A DNA stretch of 64,000 bases from Cytobacillus dafuensis (lineage in GTDB: Bacteria > Bacillota > Bacilli > Bacillales > Cytobacillaceae), in NCBI RefSeq assembly GCF_007995155.1, contig NZ_CP042593.1, forward strand, positions 662,001 to 726,000, in the 5' to 3' direction. Below are positions 33,647 to 42,396 of this stretch, in pieces (positions within the stretch are counted from its first letter, which is position 1; each line of letters starts with the position of its first letter). Under the pieces are notes generated by a model that saw nothing but the letters and a program-made list of their open reading frames with translations, was not told the DNA's origin and made no database searches. A program made the translations under genes and the position numbers.

Positions 33647-35155
33647 ATGCTGAGACGAAAATATTCATTAAAAGGAGCTTGTAATTGGATGATAAAACAC
33701 ATTAATAAGCGCTATGTAATCATATTTATCTTGCTCGTCTCTTTCATCTCAGCATTTTTATTTGTTATAAGTTCAACTGAAAATTCCACAAAAGAAGCAT
33801 CGGAGAAGCCGCAAAGTAATAAAGAAGAGTATGAGGAGATTGAGGATGATTTATTAGAAGAGAACAGGCCAAAGCAATTAGATGCAGAAGAAATTTTGGC
33901 TAATCTTCCATCAACTTTAGAAAAGATTGATGAAATTGTTGCCTATCCAGTTGGGGCATTTTCAGGTAGACAATACCGTGATTTGACAGAAGATGAAAAG
34001 TTATATATTCTTGAACATTTTGATAAGCTCCCTAAAATAGGAGATTCAGATCCGAAGAAGGATCAGCCAACAGATGAAGAAATCGAGCCATATTGGCGAT
34101 TAGTTTATTCATTGTTTCATGAAGACTATCCAGGGCCGAATGATATTTTAAAAGAATTAAATACAATATTGTTCGGGAGACCAGATTTAGAGGACGATCG
34201 CTATCGTTTTAAGGAGCATCTGAATGTTGAAATTATTCTAGATGCTAGCGGCAGTATGGCCAAAAAAATTGACGGAAAAACAATGATGGATATGGCAAAG
34301 GAAGCAATTCAAGAGTTCACTGCAGACTTACCAAAGGATGCAAATGTAGCTCTTCGGGTCTATGGACATAAAGGAAGCGGGTCTAACCAAGATAAACAGC
34401 TTTCATGCGCTAGTAATGAACTTGTTTATCCTTTAAAAAAATATAATGCCTATAGTTTAAAGTCCTCATTAAAGAGGTTTAAGCCATCAGGATGGACACC
34501 ACTTGCTAAAGCGATCGAAGAAGCAAAAAGTGATTTATCAGCGTATAACGGTGAAAACCACACAAATATCATTTATTTAGTTAGCGATGGGGTTGAAACG
34601 TGTGGGGGTGACCCTGTAAAGGCAGCACAAGAACTTGCAGATTCAAATATTACACCAATCGTGAATATTATTGGCTTCAATGTTGATAGCGAAGGTCAAA
34701 GACAATTAAAAGAGATTGCAGATGCTGCAAAAGGAACATATACAACGGTATTAAACCAAGAAGGATTATCTGATGAATTCGACCGCTCCAAAGAAATAGC
34801 TCAAAAATGGGAAGAATGGGCTGCAGATGCTGTCAAGCAGTTAGAAGATGAAAATAATCAGCAATGGGATAACATTTTTAATGCTTCAAATATATGGATG
34901 GAAAAGAATAAGCAGCAACGAATGAACATTATTGATGTTGCAGATGATTTACATAAAAGCGGACAGATTAGTAAGGAATCGGCGGAGATCATAAAAGAAA
35001 AGGCTAATGATCAATCAAGGAAGATATTAAAGCTAAGCACTGATTTAAGAGATGGACTTTGGGTTCTCAAAGATAAAAAATACGAAGAAGTTCAGGAAGA
35101 AATTGATAAGCTATTTGACGAAAATGTAGAGCGGATAAAAAATAGGAAAAAATGA
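33647..35155 (+). CDS. vWA-domain membrane-anchored protein 2, in Tad locus
   Basis: This 502-residue protein has an uncleaved N-terminal transmembrane anchor (about 23-43, no lipobox), unlike its lipoprotein paralogues. The segment LPSTLEKIDEIVAYPVGAF (87-105) matches vWA protein 1. The vWA domain has MIDAS DASGSM (199-204), the Thr in GWTPLAK and VSDGVETCGGDP; the first conserved cysteine is in LSCASNELVYP. A helical C-terminus of about 140 residues follows. The start is ATG 33647; a second in-frame ATG at 33689 has AAAGGAG but 11 bases away. A terminator ends the Tad operon after this gene. Confidence 0.85.
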   Translation: MLRRKYSLKGACNWMIKHINKRYVIIFILLVSFISAFLFVISSTENSTKEASEKPQSNKEEYEEIEDDLLEENRPKQLDAEEILANLPSTLEKIDEIVAYPVGAFSGRQYRDLTEDEKLYILEHFDKLPKIGDSDPKKDQPTDEEIEPYWRLVYSLFHEDYPGPNDILKELNTILFGRPDLEDDRYRFKEHLNVEIILDASGSMAKKIDGKTMMDMAKEAIQEFTADLPKDANVALRVYGHKGSGSNQDKQLSCASNELVYPLKKYNAYSLKSSLKRFKPSGWTPLAKAIEEAKSDLSAYNGENHTNIIYLVSDGVETCGGDPVKAAQELADSNITPIVNIIGFNVDSEGQRQLKEIADAAKGTYTTVLNQEGLSDEFDRSKEIAQKWEEWAADAVKQLEDENNQQWDNIFNASNIWMEKNKQQRMNIIDVADDLHKSGQISKESAEIIKEKANDQSRKILKLSTDLRDGLWVLKDKKYEEVQEEIDKLFDENVERIKNRKK

Positions 35156-35175
35156 ATCTTTTCGTAAAAAACATC

Positions 35176-35208
35176 AAAGTCATAAGTTTTAAATGCTTAT
35201 GACTTTTT
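35176..35208 (+). terminator. Terminator of the Tad operon
   Basis: AAAGTCATAAG and CTTATGACTTT are exact complements with a nine-base loop, followed by a T-run. It lies 20 bases after the stop codon of vWA protein 2. Confidence 0.85.
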
Positions 35209-35334
35209 ATTATATAAGCATGGAAAATAAAAAACTATTAATTAGTACAGATGGTTTATCGCATTTATCGGGCTGTTACACCCCTAAGTGATTCACTTTT
35301 TGGAATATCAAATTGTAACAAGGTTACTCAGAAA

Positions 35335-35361
35335 GGCTATGCAGTAATCATTACTCAATCT
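35335..35361 (+). repeat. 27-bp copy of an internal tadE segment
   Basis: These 27 bases are identical to 29594-29620 inside tadE, with no similarity beyond either end. The copy stands just before the ribosome binding site of the PrsW-toxin gene (35366-35375). Such an exact non-coding fragment points to a past recombination or repair event that joined the module to the Tad locus. Confidence 0.85.
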
Positions 35362-35381
35362 ATTAAAGGAGGGGAAAGATC

Positions 35382-37484
35382 ATTTTTCTTCAATTTCGGG
35401 AAAGGATGATTAATCGTAATGAACAAGTAGCTGAGAGATTTGAAAAGTGGAAAGAAGAGCGTGCTTTATTATTAAAGACTATTAGAAAAATATATATATA
35501 TCTTATTTGGGTGCTACTGCCAATTGCAATTTTTTTCTGGCTGTTTATCCCTGTTAGCCGTAGTATGGTCATTATTTTGTTTTGGAGCTATTATGCTCTA
35601 TGGCAATTTTGGATGCTTTCGCGCAGTAAAACAATTACATGGGCACTCTTTTCTCGTTTTTTTCTAGTTGGAACATGGGTGGCAGGGCCTATTGCTGCAC
35701 TAATCATGTGGTCAATTCACTTTGTTTTTGCAGATGGTGCTTCATCGATAAATGATGTTTGGAGCTCTTCCTTTATAGGCCCTATTGTTGAAGAAGTTGT
35801 AAAACTACTGCCACTATTGATTTTTCTATTTTTTACGGGTAAAGAAAGACAATTCAGTTTAGCCGATTATGCTTTGATTGGTGCTGCTCTTGGTACGGGC
35901 TTCCAATTTATAGAAGAAGTATTGCGAGCATGGGTAAGCTCACGTGAATCGCTGCTAGCCTCTTTATTTAAAACTCTATTAACTTCAGCGGAAAAGGTTT
36001 GGGGATTTGACACTTTGTTTCCTGGATATTTTCAAGCAGGCAGCATTGTAGCAGTTGGTCACCATGTGTGGACAGCCTTTGTCGCGTTAGGAATTGGTGC
36101 CGCCATAATATATAGGAAGCGTTTCGGTCGAATCATTTGGCTTCTGCCTAGCTTTCTATTATTATGGGCCATCTTTGATCATGCTATGTATAATGCACAA
36201 GTTTCAGTGTTAAAACCAGTTCTTTTCGTGGAATTAGCCCACTTTTTATCAGGTCAGGGACATTGGTATAAGTGGACATTTGTACTGGCTCTTTTACTAG
36301 CAGTATACTTGGATTATAAACAACTAAATCGCGTGAAAGCTTCTTTGCCTCTGCTTCCAAGTGAGCAGCTCATCGAACCGTTTACCGAACTAGCAACATT
36401 GACTCAGTCCTTTTTTAAAGGACCCAAGCAGTGGGGAAGTATGATGGGCTTTTTCCGGGAAAGGAGAGCTTTCGGATTCGCCCTTCTTTTAAAAGAGAGG
36501 GAGGGAAAAAGAAATAAGCTGCAGAAAAGGATGACTGCCATTTACCAAACTGTTGCAGTTGTTGTTCTTTTAGTTCTCATTTTGGGGACTTTCTCGCAAA
36601 TGGCAGCTGACTCCACCTATTATTTTGCTGGCTTGTTTGAAAACCTGTCGACTTGGTGGAACAAGCTAAACTGGTATGAAAAAACCGGCGTGATTGTAAC
36701 AACTGCTCTTGCCATTGCTCTATTCACGGTAGCATCTGGCGGTGGAATCATTGCAGCAGGATTTACAGGCTTTGGTGCTGCGATGGTTGCCAAGGATGTG
36801 CTCGATAGTTCGGGCGCCATCGCCAATATGATCAAAAACCCAAAAAGCGCGTTCGGCAAGTGGCTGGAAAAAGCAAAACAAATGCCGCCGCAAGAACTCA
36901 CCATTGCAGCTGCGATCGTCCTGCTTGATGCCCTAATCAAACGTTTTCCTGCAACAAGAGCACTAGACGAACTATTAAACTCCTTACAAAAACAAGCACA
37001 GCACCTCGGAAAAAAACTAAAGCTCGATACTCACGGACCAGAGCCAGCATTGGCAGGCACTAGCCACCTGCCACCACATCAAACCCATACCACTTTTAGT
37101 GAGGGGAGTGGGAGTCACACGAAGAACAATGGTGATTCGGGAAAAGGGGATTCTGGTAAGGGTACGGGTGAAATTCCTAAGAGAACATATGAGCCTAGTC
37201 CAAAACATGACCCGAAAAGTGGTTGGGGGAGTCCAAACCCTATCCCGAATACTAAAATAGGGCAAGAGTTATTGGACAATGCTTACTCTTCTTATAAAAA
37301 TAAGCAACTTTACAATATATATGAGGGAAAGCTTATTAAATTTCAACCAGATGGAGATACAGGTTGGCATCCATATGAAGTTAAGAATCCTGCTAAGGAA
37401 GTACCTGCCGATGTGTTAAGACAGTTGCTTAAAGATGGTAAGATTACAAAAGTGGAATACAATAAACTATTAAAAAATAAGTGA
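35382..37484 (+). CDS. PrsW-type intramembrane protease fused to a C-terminal polymorphic-toxin domain
   Basis: Positions are counted from ATG 35406 (692 residues). Residues 30-300 are a PrsW/M82 membrane protease with its signature residues: EEVVK (129-133), FIEEV (168-172), HHVWTA (219-224) and FDHAMYN (257-263). A second membrane region with a glycine-rich stretch (ASGGGIIAAGFTGFGAAMVA) lies at about 380-465, then a His/Gly/Ser-rich linker (550-615). The last 75 residues (from about 617: GQELLDNAY, GKLIKFQPD, GWHPYEVKNP, VPADVLRQLL) resemble toxin ends of Bacillus LXG-type polymorphic toxins. ATG 35406 touches AAAGG, whereas ATT 35382 has AAAGGAGGGG six bases upstream; ATT is my preferred start. 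Confidence 0.78.
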   Translation: MFLQFRERMINRNEQVAERFEKWKEERALLLKTIRKIYIYLIWVLLPIAIFFWLFIPVSRSMVIILFWSYYALWQFWMLSRSKTITWALFSRFFLVGTWVAGPIAALIMWSIHFVFADGASSINDVWSSSFIGPIVEEVVKLLPLLIFLFFTGKERQFSLADYALIGAALGTGFQFIEEVLRAWVSSRESLLASLFKTLLTSAEKVWGFDTLFPGYFQAGSIVAVGHHVWTAFVALGIGAAIIYRKRFGRIIWLLPSFLLLWAIFDHAMYNAQVSVLKPVLFVELAHFLSGQGHWYKWTFVLALLLAVYLDYKQLNRVKASLPLLPSEQLIEPFTELATLTQSFFKGPKQWGSMMGFFRERRAFGFALLLKEREGKRNKLQKRMTAIYQTVAVVVLLVLILGTFSQMAADSTYYFAGLFENLSTWWNKLNWYEKTGVIVTTALAIALFTVASGGGIIAAGFTGFGAAMVAKDVLDSSGAIANMIKNPKSAFGKWLEKAKQMPPQELTIAAAIVLLDALIKRFPATRALDELLNSLQKQAQHLGKKLKLDTHGPEPALAGTSHLPPHQTHTTFSEGSGSHTKNNGDSGKGDSGKGTGEIPKRTYEPSPKHDPKSGWGSPNPIPNTKIGQELLDNAYSSYKNKQLYNIYEGKLIKFQPDGDTGWHPYEVKNPAKEVPADVLRQLLKDGKITKVEYNKLLKNK

Positions 37485-37495
37485 GGTGCATATCT

Positions 37496-38131
37496 CTGAA
37501 GACGTTCGGTAATAAAGACATATTTGGTATTGAATATGAGTTGCTTACTAATCCTTTTTATGAAAATAGTTTGATTGGAGAAACATGGGGGACACTTAAA
37601 CTATCTGTTAAAGGAAAAGATGTTTGCCAATATGAAAGAGAGAACATTGTGAAGACCTATCAATGGAATTTAATTTACATTGTTGAATGGTTCAGTGAAA
37701 ATCTTAAGTATATATTGAGTGATGAGCCATTTCCTCTCCCAGTGGCAGGGGATAACTCTCTTGAGCTTTTAGATAATTGTTTGTTGTTTGAGACAGACGA
37801 TGACGATGAATTTGACACATGGTTCGATACAAAACAAGAATGGGAGTTTAAACACTCCTGGTTTTCCAATAGAGCAGGCTCTTTTTTACCAGATATTTTC
37901 TTCAGAAGGGTTGACGGTGAAATAGAGATTGCATGGAATAATGAATTAATGTATTCCTCCGATGGAATAAATTTTATATATCCAACTGGAGTTGACTATA
38001 TCTCAATTGATATATTTAATTCTACTGTTAGACATTTTATTGATGATTTCTTGGATAATCTTCTGCTTACTACTAAAAACAAAAGTGATGCTGAAAGATT
38101 TTACAAAAAAGTAAGGAATTTAATCAAATAG
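37496..38131 (+). CDS. Probable immunity protein for the PrsW-fused toxin
   Basis: About 211 residues. The frame is open from GTG 37481, which overlaps the toxin stop, but the only ribosome binding site is GAGGTG at 37483-37488, seven bases before CTG 37496. That start would give MKTFGNKDIFGIEYELL, a natural-looking N-terminus. The protein is acidic, soluble and beta/alpha mixed, with tryptophan pairs and an Asp/Glu run (ETDDDDEFDTWFD). No family is recognised with certainty. Position immediately after a toxin-like C-terminus, with coupled translation, is the classic immunity arrangement. A terminator follows at once. Confidence 0.65.
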   Translation: MKTFGNKDIFGIEYELLTNPFYENSLIGETWGTLKLSVKGKDVCQYERENIVKTYQWNLIYIVEWFSENLKYILSDEPFPLPVAGDNSLELLDNCLLFETDDDDEFDTWFDTKQEWEFKHSWFSNRAGSFLPDIFFRRVDGEIEIAWNNELMYSSDGINFIYPTGVDYISIDIFNSTVRHFIDDFLDNLLLTTKNKSDAERFYKKVRNLIK

Positions 38132-38138
38132 TGATTTT

Positions 38139-38176
38139 AAAACCTTGAATAGCTAAATGCTTTCAAGGTTTTTATA
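38139..38176 (+). terminator. Terminator after the toxin-immunity pair
   Basis: AAAACCTTGAA and TTTCAAGGTTTTTAT form the stem and T-run. It separates the immunity gene from the decayed module copy downstream. Confidence 0.8.
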
Positions 38177-38207
38177 ACAAAAAAATATATCATAATTACC
38201 AACTAAC

Positions 38208-38743
38208 AGAAAAGAATGACAGTAATGTACCAAACTCTTGCAGTTATTGTTCTTTTAGTTCTCATTTTGGGGACTTTCTCGCAAATGGCAGCTGACTCTC
38301 TCCATTATCTTGCAGGCTTATTCGAGAACCTTTCGACATAGTAGAACAAACTCATCTGGTATGATATACCGGAGTGCTTGTCACAACGGCTCTAACCATT
38401 GCTTTATTTACGCTAGCATCTAGCGGGGGAATCATTGCAGCAGGATTTACAGGCTTTGGTGCTGCGATGGTTGCCAAAGATGTGCTCGATAGTTCGGGGT
38501 ACCATCGCCAATATGATCAAACCCAAAAAGCGAGTTCGGCCAGTGGATGGAAAAAGCAAAACAAATCCCGCCACAAGAACTAATCATTGCAGCTGTAATT
38601 GTCCTGCTTGATGCACTAATCAAACGTTTTCCTATAACAAGAACACTAGACGAACTATTACCCTCTTTGCAAAACAAACACAACACCTTAGAAAAAACTA
38701 AAGCTCGATACTCTAAAACCAGAGCCAACATTCCCATGCAATA
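38208..38743 (+). pseudogene. Decayed copy of the central region of the PrsW-toxin gene
   Basis: It matches 36523-37056 of the intact gene, beginning at the membrane region just after the PrsW domain and ending before the toxin domain. It carries TAG stops where the intact gene has tryptophans (in the STWWNK region), a one-base insertion near 38500 and other indels. No PrsW domain, toxin domain or start is present. Two short frames survive (38374-38583 and 38547-38744). This looks like a displaced tail of an older allele, left behind when a new toxin-immunity cassette recombined in. Confidence 0.9.
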
Positions 38744-38909
38744 ACAGTCTTCCTCCCCACCAATGTTTCTGTAGAATATCCAAAACATTTGTAGTACAGA
38801 GTTACATGCTCAATTTTTCACAAACATTTAATAATTGAAAGAGTAACTAAAGCCAAATTAATAGTATGCTTAAAGTAGAAGCTGTTATATACAAAAATAA
38901 CATCCTGTA
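38744..38909. other. Upstream region of pflB
   Basis: This is an AT-rich non-coding stretch that must contain the pflB promoter unless that lies in the repeat. It includes a half-site TTTTTCACAAA near 38813 resembling one arm of a Rex box, too weak to call. Confidence 0.35.
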
Positions 38910-39069
38910 TTAATCGCAGATTAACGGGCAGTAAGACCCCCACTTCAAGGTTGCGAGAGAATTAAAGAAACCTAAGTGGGGGATCAACTGCCCGTAAAGG
39001 CCCGATTAGTTCAACTAACCATCAGTGGGGGATGAAAGTAAACCCCCACTGATGGAAGTTTCACTTTAT
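38910..39069 (+). repeat. bcr1-like structured repeat, copy 3
   Basis: This 160-bp element has the two hairpins seen in the other copies. The left flank is TTAAT instead of TTTAT (one change); the right flank is TTTAT at 39065-39069. It ends 20 bases before the pflB start and abuts the ribosome binding site AAAGGGAGG, so pflB mRNA must carry it in its leader if the promoter is upstream. Confidence 0.85.
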
Positions 39070-39089
39070 AAAAAAGGGAGGATTTCGTT

Positions 39090-41339
39090 ATGACACAAGT
39101 ACTTGAAAATGTTGTGAATGCATGGCAAGAGTTTAGAGGCGGCAAGTGGAAAAAAGAAATTGATGTAAGAGATTTTATTTTAAAAAACATCAATGTCTAC
39201 AGCGGAGACGAATCATTTCTAGCTGATGCAACCAACGCAACAAACGTACTTTGGAAGCAAGTGATGGAACTGACGAAACAGGAACGTGAAAACGGTGGTG
39301 TGTTAGATATGGACACAAAAATCGTGTCCACGATCACTTCCCATGAACCAGGATATTTAAATAAAGGATTAGAAAAAATAGTTGGATTTCAAACGGACAG
39401 ACCTTTCAAACGCTCCATGCAGCCATTTGGCGGAATTCGCATGGCAGAGCAATCATGTGAGTCTTACGGATTTAAAGTAGATGAGGAAATAAGCCGGATT
39501 TTCAGGGAGTGGCGCAAAACGCATAACCAAGGTGTATTTGATATTTATAACGAAGAAATGAAAGCGGCAAGAAAGTCTGGCGTTATTACAGGCCTACCTG
39601 ATGCTTATGGACGCGGCCGCATTATCGGCGATTATCGTCGTGTAGCATTATACGGAGTAGATCGTCTGATTGAAGAGAAGAAAAACGATTTGCAATTGAC
39701 GAGTAAAACAATGAGCGATGATGTAATACGTCTTCGCGAAGAGTTATCTGAACAAATTCGTTCCTTGATGGAACTGAAACAAATGGCAGCTGCACATGGT
39801 TTTGACATTTCGAAACCGGCAACAAATGCCCGAGAAGCATTCCAATGGCTATACTTTGCTTATCTTGCAGCTATTAAAGAACAAAATGGAGCTGCGATGA
39901 GCTTAGGCCGTACATCTACCTTCTTAGACATTTATATTGAACGCGACCTTCAAAACGGTACGTTAACGGAAGAAGAAGCACAAGAACTTGTAGATCATTT
40001 CGTAATGAAGCTTCGTCTTGTAAAATTTGCAAGAACACCGGACTATAATGAACTATTCTCCGGCGACCCGACTTGGGTAACAGAATCGATTGGAGGTATC
40101 GCGTTAGACGGTCGTCCGTTAGTGACGAAAAACTCTTTCCGTTTCCTTCATACATTAGATAACTTAGGCCCTGCTCCGGAACCAAACTTGACCGTTCTTT
40201 GGTCTCCAACCTTACCGGAAGGCTTTAAGAACTATTGTGCAAAAATGTCGATTAAAACATCTGCAATTCAATATGAAAACGACGAGATCATGCGTCCGGA
40301 ATTTGGAGACGATTACGGTATTGCATGCTGTGTATCGGCAATGAGAATCGGTAAGCAGATGCAGTTCTTTGGAGCCCGTGCAAATTTGGCAAAAGCACTG
40401 TTATATGCGATTAACGGCGGAAAAGATGAAAAATCTAAAGCGCAAGTAGGACCAGAGTTTGCGCCAATCACATCCGAAATATTGGATTACAATGAAGTTA
40501 TGCGTAAATTTGATATGACAATGGAATGGCTGGCAGAGCTTTATATCAACACATTAAACGTCATCCATTACATGCACGATAAATACAGCTATGAGCGTGT
40601 AGAAATGGCTCTTCATGATACGGAAATCATTCGTACAATGGCAACGGGTATAGCCGGTCTCTCTGTAGTGGCAGACTCTTTGAGTGCCATTAAATATGCA
40701 AAAGTGTCACCAATTCGGGATGAAAACGGCATTGCAGTCGACTTTCAAATTGAGGGTGACTTCCCGAAATACGGCAATAATGATGACCGAGTGGATTCTA
40801 TCGCAGTTGAACTTGTAGAATGCTTCATGAAAAAGCTGCGCAAGTATAAAACGTATCGTAATTCTGTACACACTATGTCGATCTTAACAATCACGTCTAA
40901 CGTGGTGTACGGCAACAAAACGGGAAATACACCTGATGGAAGACGTGCAGGAGAACCATTTGCACCGGGTGCAAACCCAATGCACGGGCGTGATGTAAAA
41001 GGGGCTTTAGCATCATTGCTTTCTGTAGCGAAGCTGCCATACGAGCAGGCGTTAGATGGAATTTCAAACACATTCTCTATTATTCCAAAAGCGCTCGGAA
41101 ATGAAGAAGAGACACAAATCAAGAACTTGGCTGCTTTACTCGATGGCTATGCAGAAAAAGAAGGGCATCATTTGAATATCAACGTGTTCAATCGTGACAC
41201 ACTGATGGATGCGATGGAACATCCGGAAAAATATCCACAATTAACCATTCGTGTATCCGGGTATGCAGTAAACTTCATAAAATTAACTCGTGAACAGCAA
41301 ATTGACGTGGTTAATCGTACGATGCATGCAAGCATGTAA
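39090..41339 (+). CDS. pflB: Formate acetyltransferase (pyruvate formate-lyase)
   Basis: This 749-residue glycyl-radical enzyme converts pyruvate and CoA to acetyl-CoA and formate during anaerobic growth. The catalytic cysteine pair is Cys413-Cys414 in [10 protein letters not shown]. The radical glycine is Gly724 in RVSGYAVNF near the C-terminus. Length and ends match Bacillus PflB. The activating enzyme PflA is encoded 94 bases downstream, after a hairpin. Expression presumably rises under low oxygen. The bcr1-like repeat in its leader is the unusual point. Confidence 0.97.
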   Translation: MTQVLENVVNAWQEFRGGKWKKEIDVRDFILKNINVYSGDESFLADATNATNVLWKQVMELTKQERENGGVLDMDTKIVSTITSHEPGYLNKGLEKIVGFQTDRPFKRSMQPFGGIRMAEQSCESYGFKVDEEISRIFREWRKTHNQGVFDIYNEEMKAARKSGVITGLPDAYGRGRIIGDYRRVALYGVDRLIEEKKNDLQLTSKTMSDDVIRLREELSEQIRSLMELKQMAAAHGFDISKPATNAREAFQWLYFAYLAAIKEQNGAAMSLGRTSTFLDIYIERDLQNGTLTEEEAQELVDHFVMKLRLVKFARTPDYNELFSGDPTWVTESIGGIALDGRPLVTKNSFRFLHTLDNLGPAPEPNLTVLWSPTLPEGFKNYCAKMSIKTSAIQYENDEIMRPEFGDDYGIACCVSAMRIGKQMQFFGARANLAKALLYAINGGKDEKSKAQVGPEFAPITSEILDYNEVMRKFDMTMEWLAELYINTLNVIHYMHDKYSYERVEMALHDTEIIRTMATGIAGLSVVADSLSAIKYAKVSPIRDENGIAVDFQIEGDFPKYGNNDDRVDSIAVELVECFMKKLRKYKTYRNSVHTMSILTITSNVVYGNKTGNTPDGRRAGEPFAPGANPMHGRDVKGALASLLSVAKLPYEQALDGISNTFSIIPKALGNEEETQIKNLAALLDGYAEKEGHHLNINVFNRDTLMDAMEHPEKYPQLTIRVSGYAVNFIKLTREQQIDVVNRTMHASM

Positions 41340-41347
41340 TAGGAGGA

Positions 41348-41382
41348 AAGGCAATCTCTCTGATTGGCAGAAAGATTGCCTT
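41348..41382 (+). terminator. Hairpin between pflB and pflA
   Basis: AAGGCAATCT pairs exactly with AGATTGCCTT around a 15-base loop. The following sequence (ATATTAATGG) is not a proper T-run, so it may be a partial terminator or an mRNA-stabilising structure that sets a lower level of PflA than PflB. Confidence 0.6.
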
Positions 41383-41433
41383 ATATTAATGGTGAGAAAT
41401 TACTAACTCCTACTTGGTATAGGGGGAAATGCA

Positions 41434-42162
41434 ATGAAAGGACATATTCATTCCATAGAGACATGCGGAACAGTGGACGGGCCAGGTATCCGTTATATCG
41501 TGTTTACTCAAGGCTGTTTGTTGCGATGTCAATATTGCCATAATGCTGATACATGGGAAATAGGAAAAGGAAAAAGCATGACGGTGGAAGAAATCATTAA
41601 TGACCTGCAATCGTATATTCCATTTATAGAAGCTTCCAGAGGCGGTATTACTGTAAGCGGTGGAGAGCCCCTTTTACAGCTTGATTTCCTGATTGCGTTA
41701 TTAAAGGAATGTAAAAAAATCGGAGTGCACACAGCCATTGATACATCGGGTGGTTGTTACACGAATGAGCTGGTATTCCAAGCTAAATTAGATCAATTAA
41801 TGGAGTATACCGATTTAGTGCTGCTAGACTTGAAGCATATTGACCCAAAGCGCCATCAGAAATTAACTGGCAAGCCAAATGAGCATATTTTAAAGTTTGC
41901 CCGCTATCTGTCTGATAAGAAAAAGCCAGTCTGGATCCGTCATGTTCTTGTACCTGGGATTACAGATGAGGAAGAGGATTTACGTCATCTACGAGCATTT
42001 ATTGATACACTGAAAAATGTAGAAAAAGTAGAAGTACTGCCATATCATCAGCTTGGAGTATATAAATGGGAACAATTAGGCCATAAATATCCTCTAAAAG
42101 GGGTACAACCTCCTGCCGCTGAGACGATCGCATTCGCAAATCAAATACTAGTGAAAAACTAA
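41434..42162 (+). CDS. pflA: Pyruvate formate-lyase activating enzyme
   Basis: This 242-residue radical SAM enzyme installs the glycyl radical on PflB using S-adenosylmethionine and a [4Fe-4S] cluster. The cluster motif CxxxCxxC is at Cys28, Cys32 and Cys35 ([13 protein letters not shown]), and GGEPLLQ is the SAM-binding GGE motif. The start is ATG after AGGGGGAAATGCA. Terminators follow on both strands before adhE. Confidence 0.96.
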   Translation: MKGHIHSIETCGTVDGPGIRYIVFTQGCLLRCQYCHNADTWEIGKGKSMTVEEIINDLQSYIPFIEASRGGITVSGGEPLLQLDFLIALLKECKKIGVHTAIDTSGGCYTNELVFQAKLDQLMEYTDLVLLDLKHIDPKRHQKLTGKPNEHILKFARYLSDKKKPVWIRHVLVPGITDEEEDLRHLRAFIDTLKNVEKVEVLPYHQLGVYKWEQLGHKYPLKGVQPPAAETIAFANQILVKN

Positions 42163-42168
42163 AACGAA

Positions 42169-42204
42169 GGTTGTCCCATGCTGTAATTTGGGACAATCTT
42201 TTTG
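42169..42204 (+). terminator. Terminator of pflBA
   Basis: GGTTGTCCC and GGGACAATC form the stem (one G-T pair), followed by TTTTT. Confidence 0.8.
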
Positions 42205-42353
42205 GCTAATAGGAAAGTTTAAGTTTATTAACGTACTAAAGTATAGTGTGTTTTTAATTAAATATCTGCTAATAAGATCGCATAAGTAAAACTAAGACAT
42301 TCGCCAAAAAGGACTTTGCGAATGCCGGGTTTTTCCAATACGTTAGCACGTCG

Positions 42354-42387
42354 TAAAAAAACAGTCCCTAGCGGAAGGGACTGTTTA
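42354..42387 (-). terminator. Terminator of adhE
   Basis: On the minus strand AAACAGTCCC pairs with GGGACTGTTT around an eight-base loop and runs into seven T. It begins 10 bases past the adhE stop. Confidence 0.85.
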
Positions 42388-42396
42388 AAACTTATT

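Noticed and set aside
38810..38835. Rex operator before pflB
   Set aside because: Only one arm (TTCACAAA-like) is present; the other arm is not recognisable.
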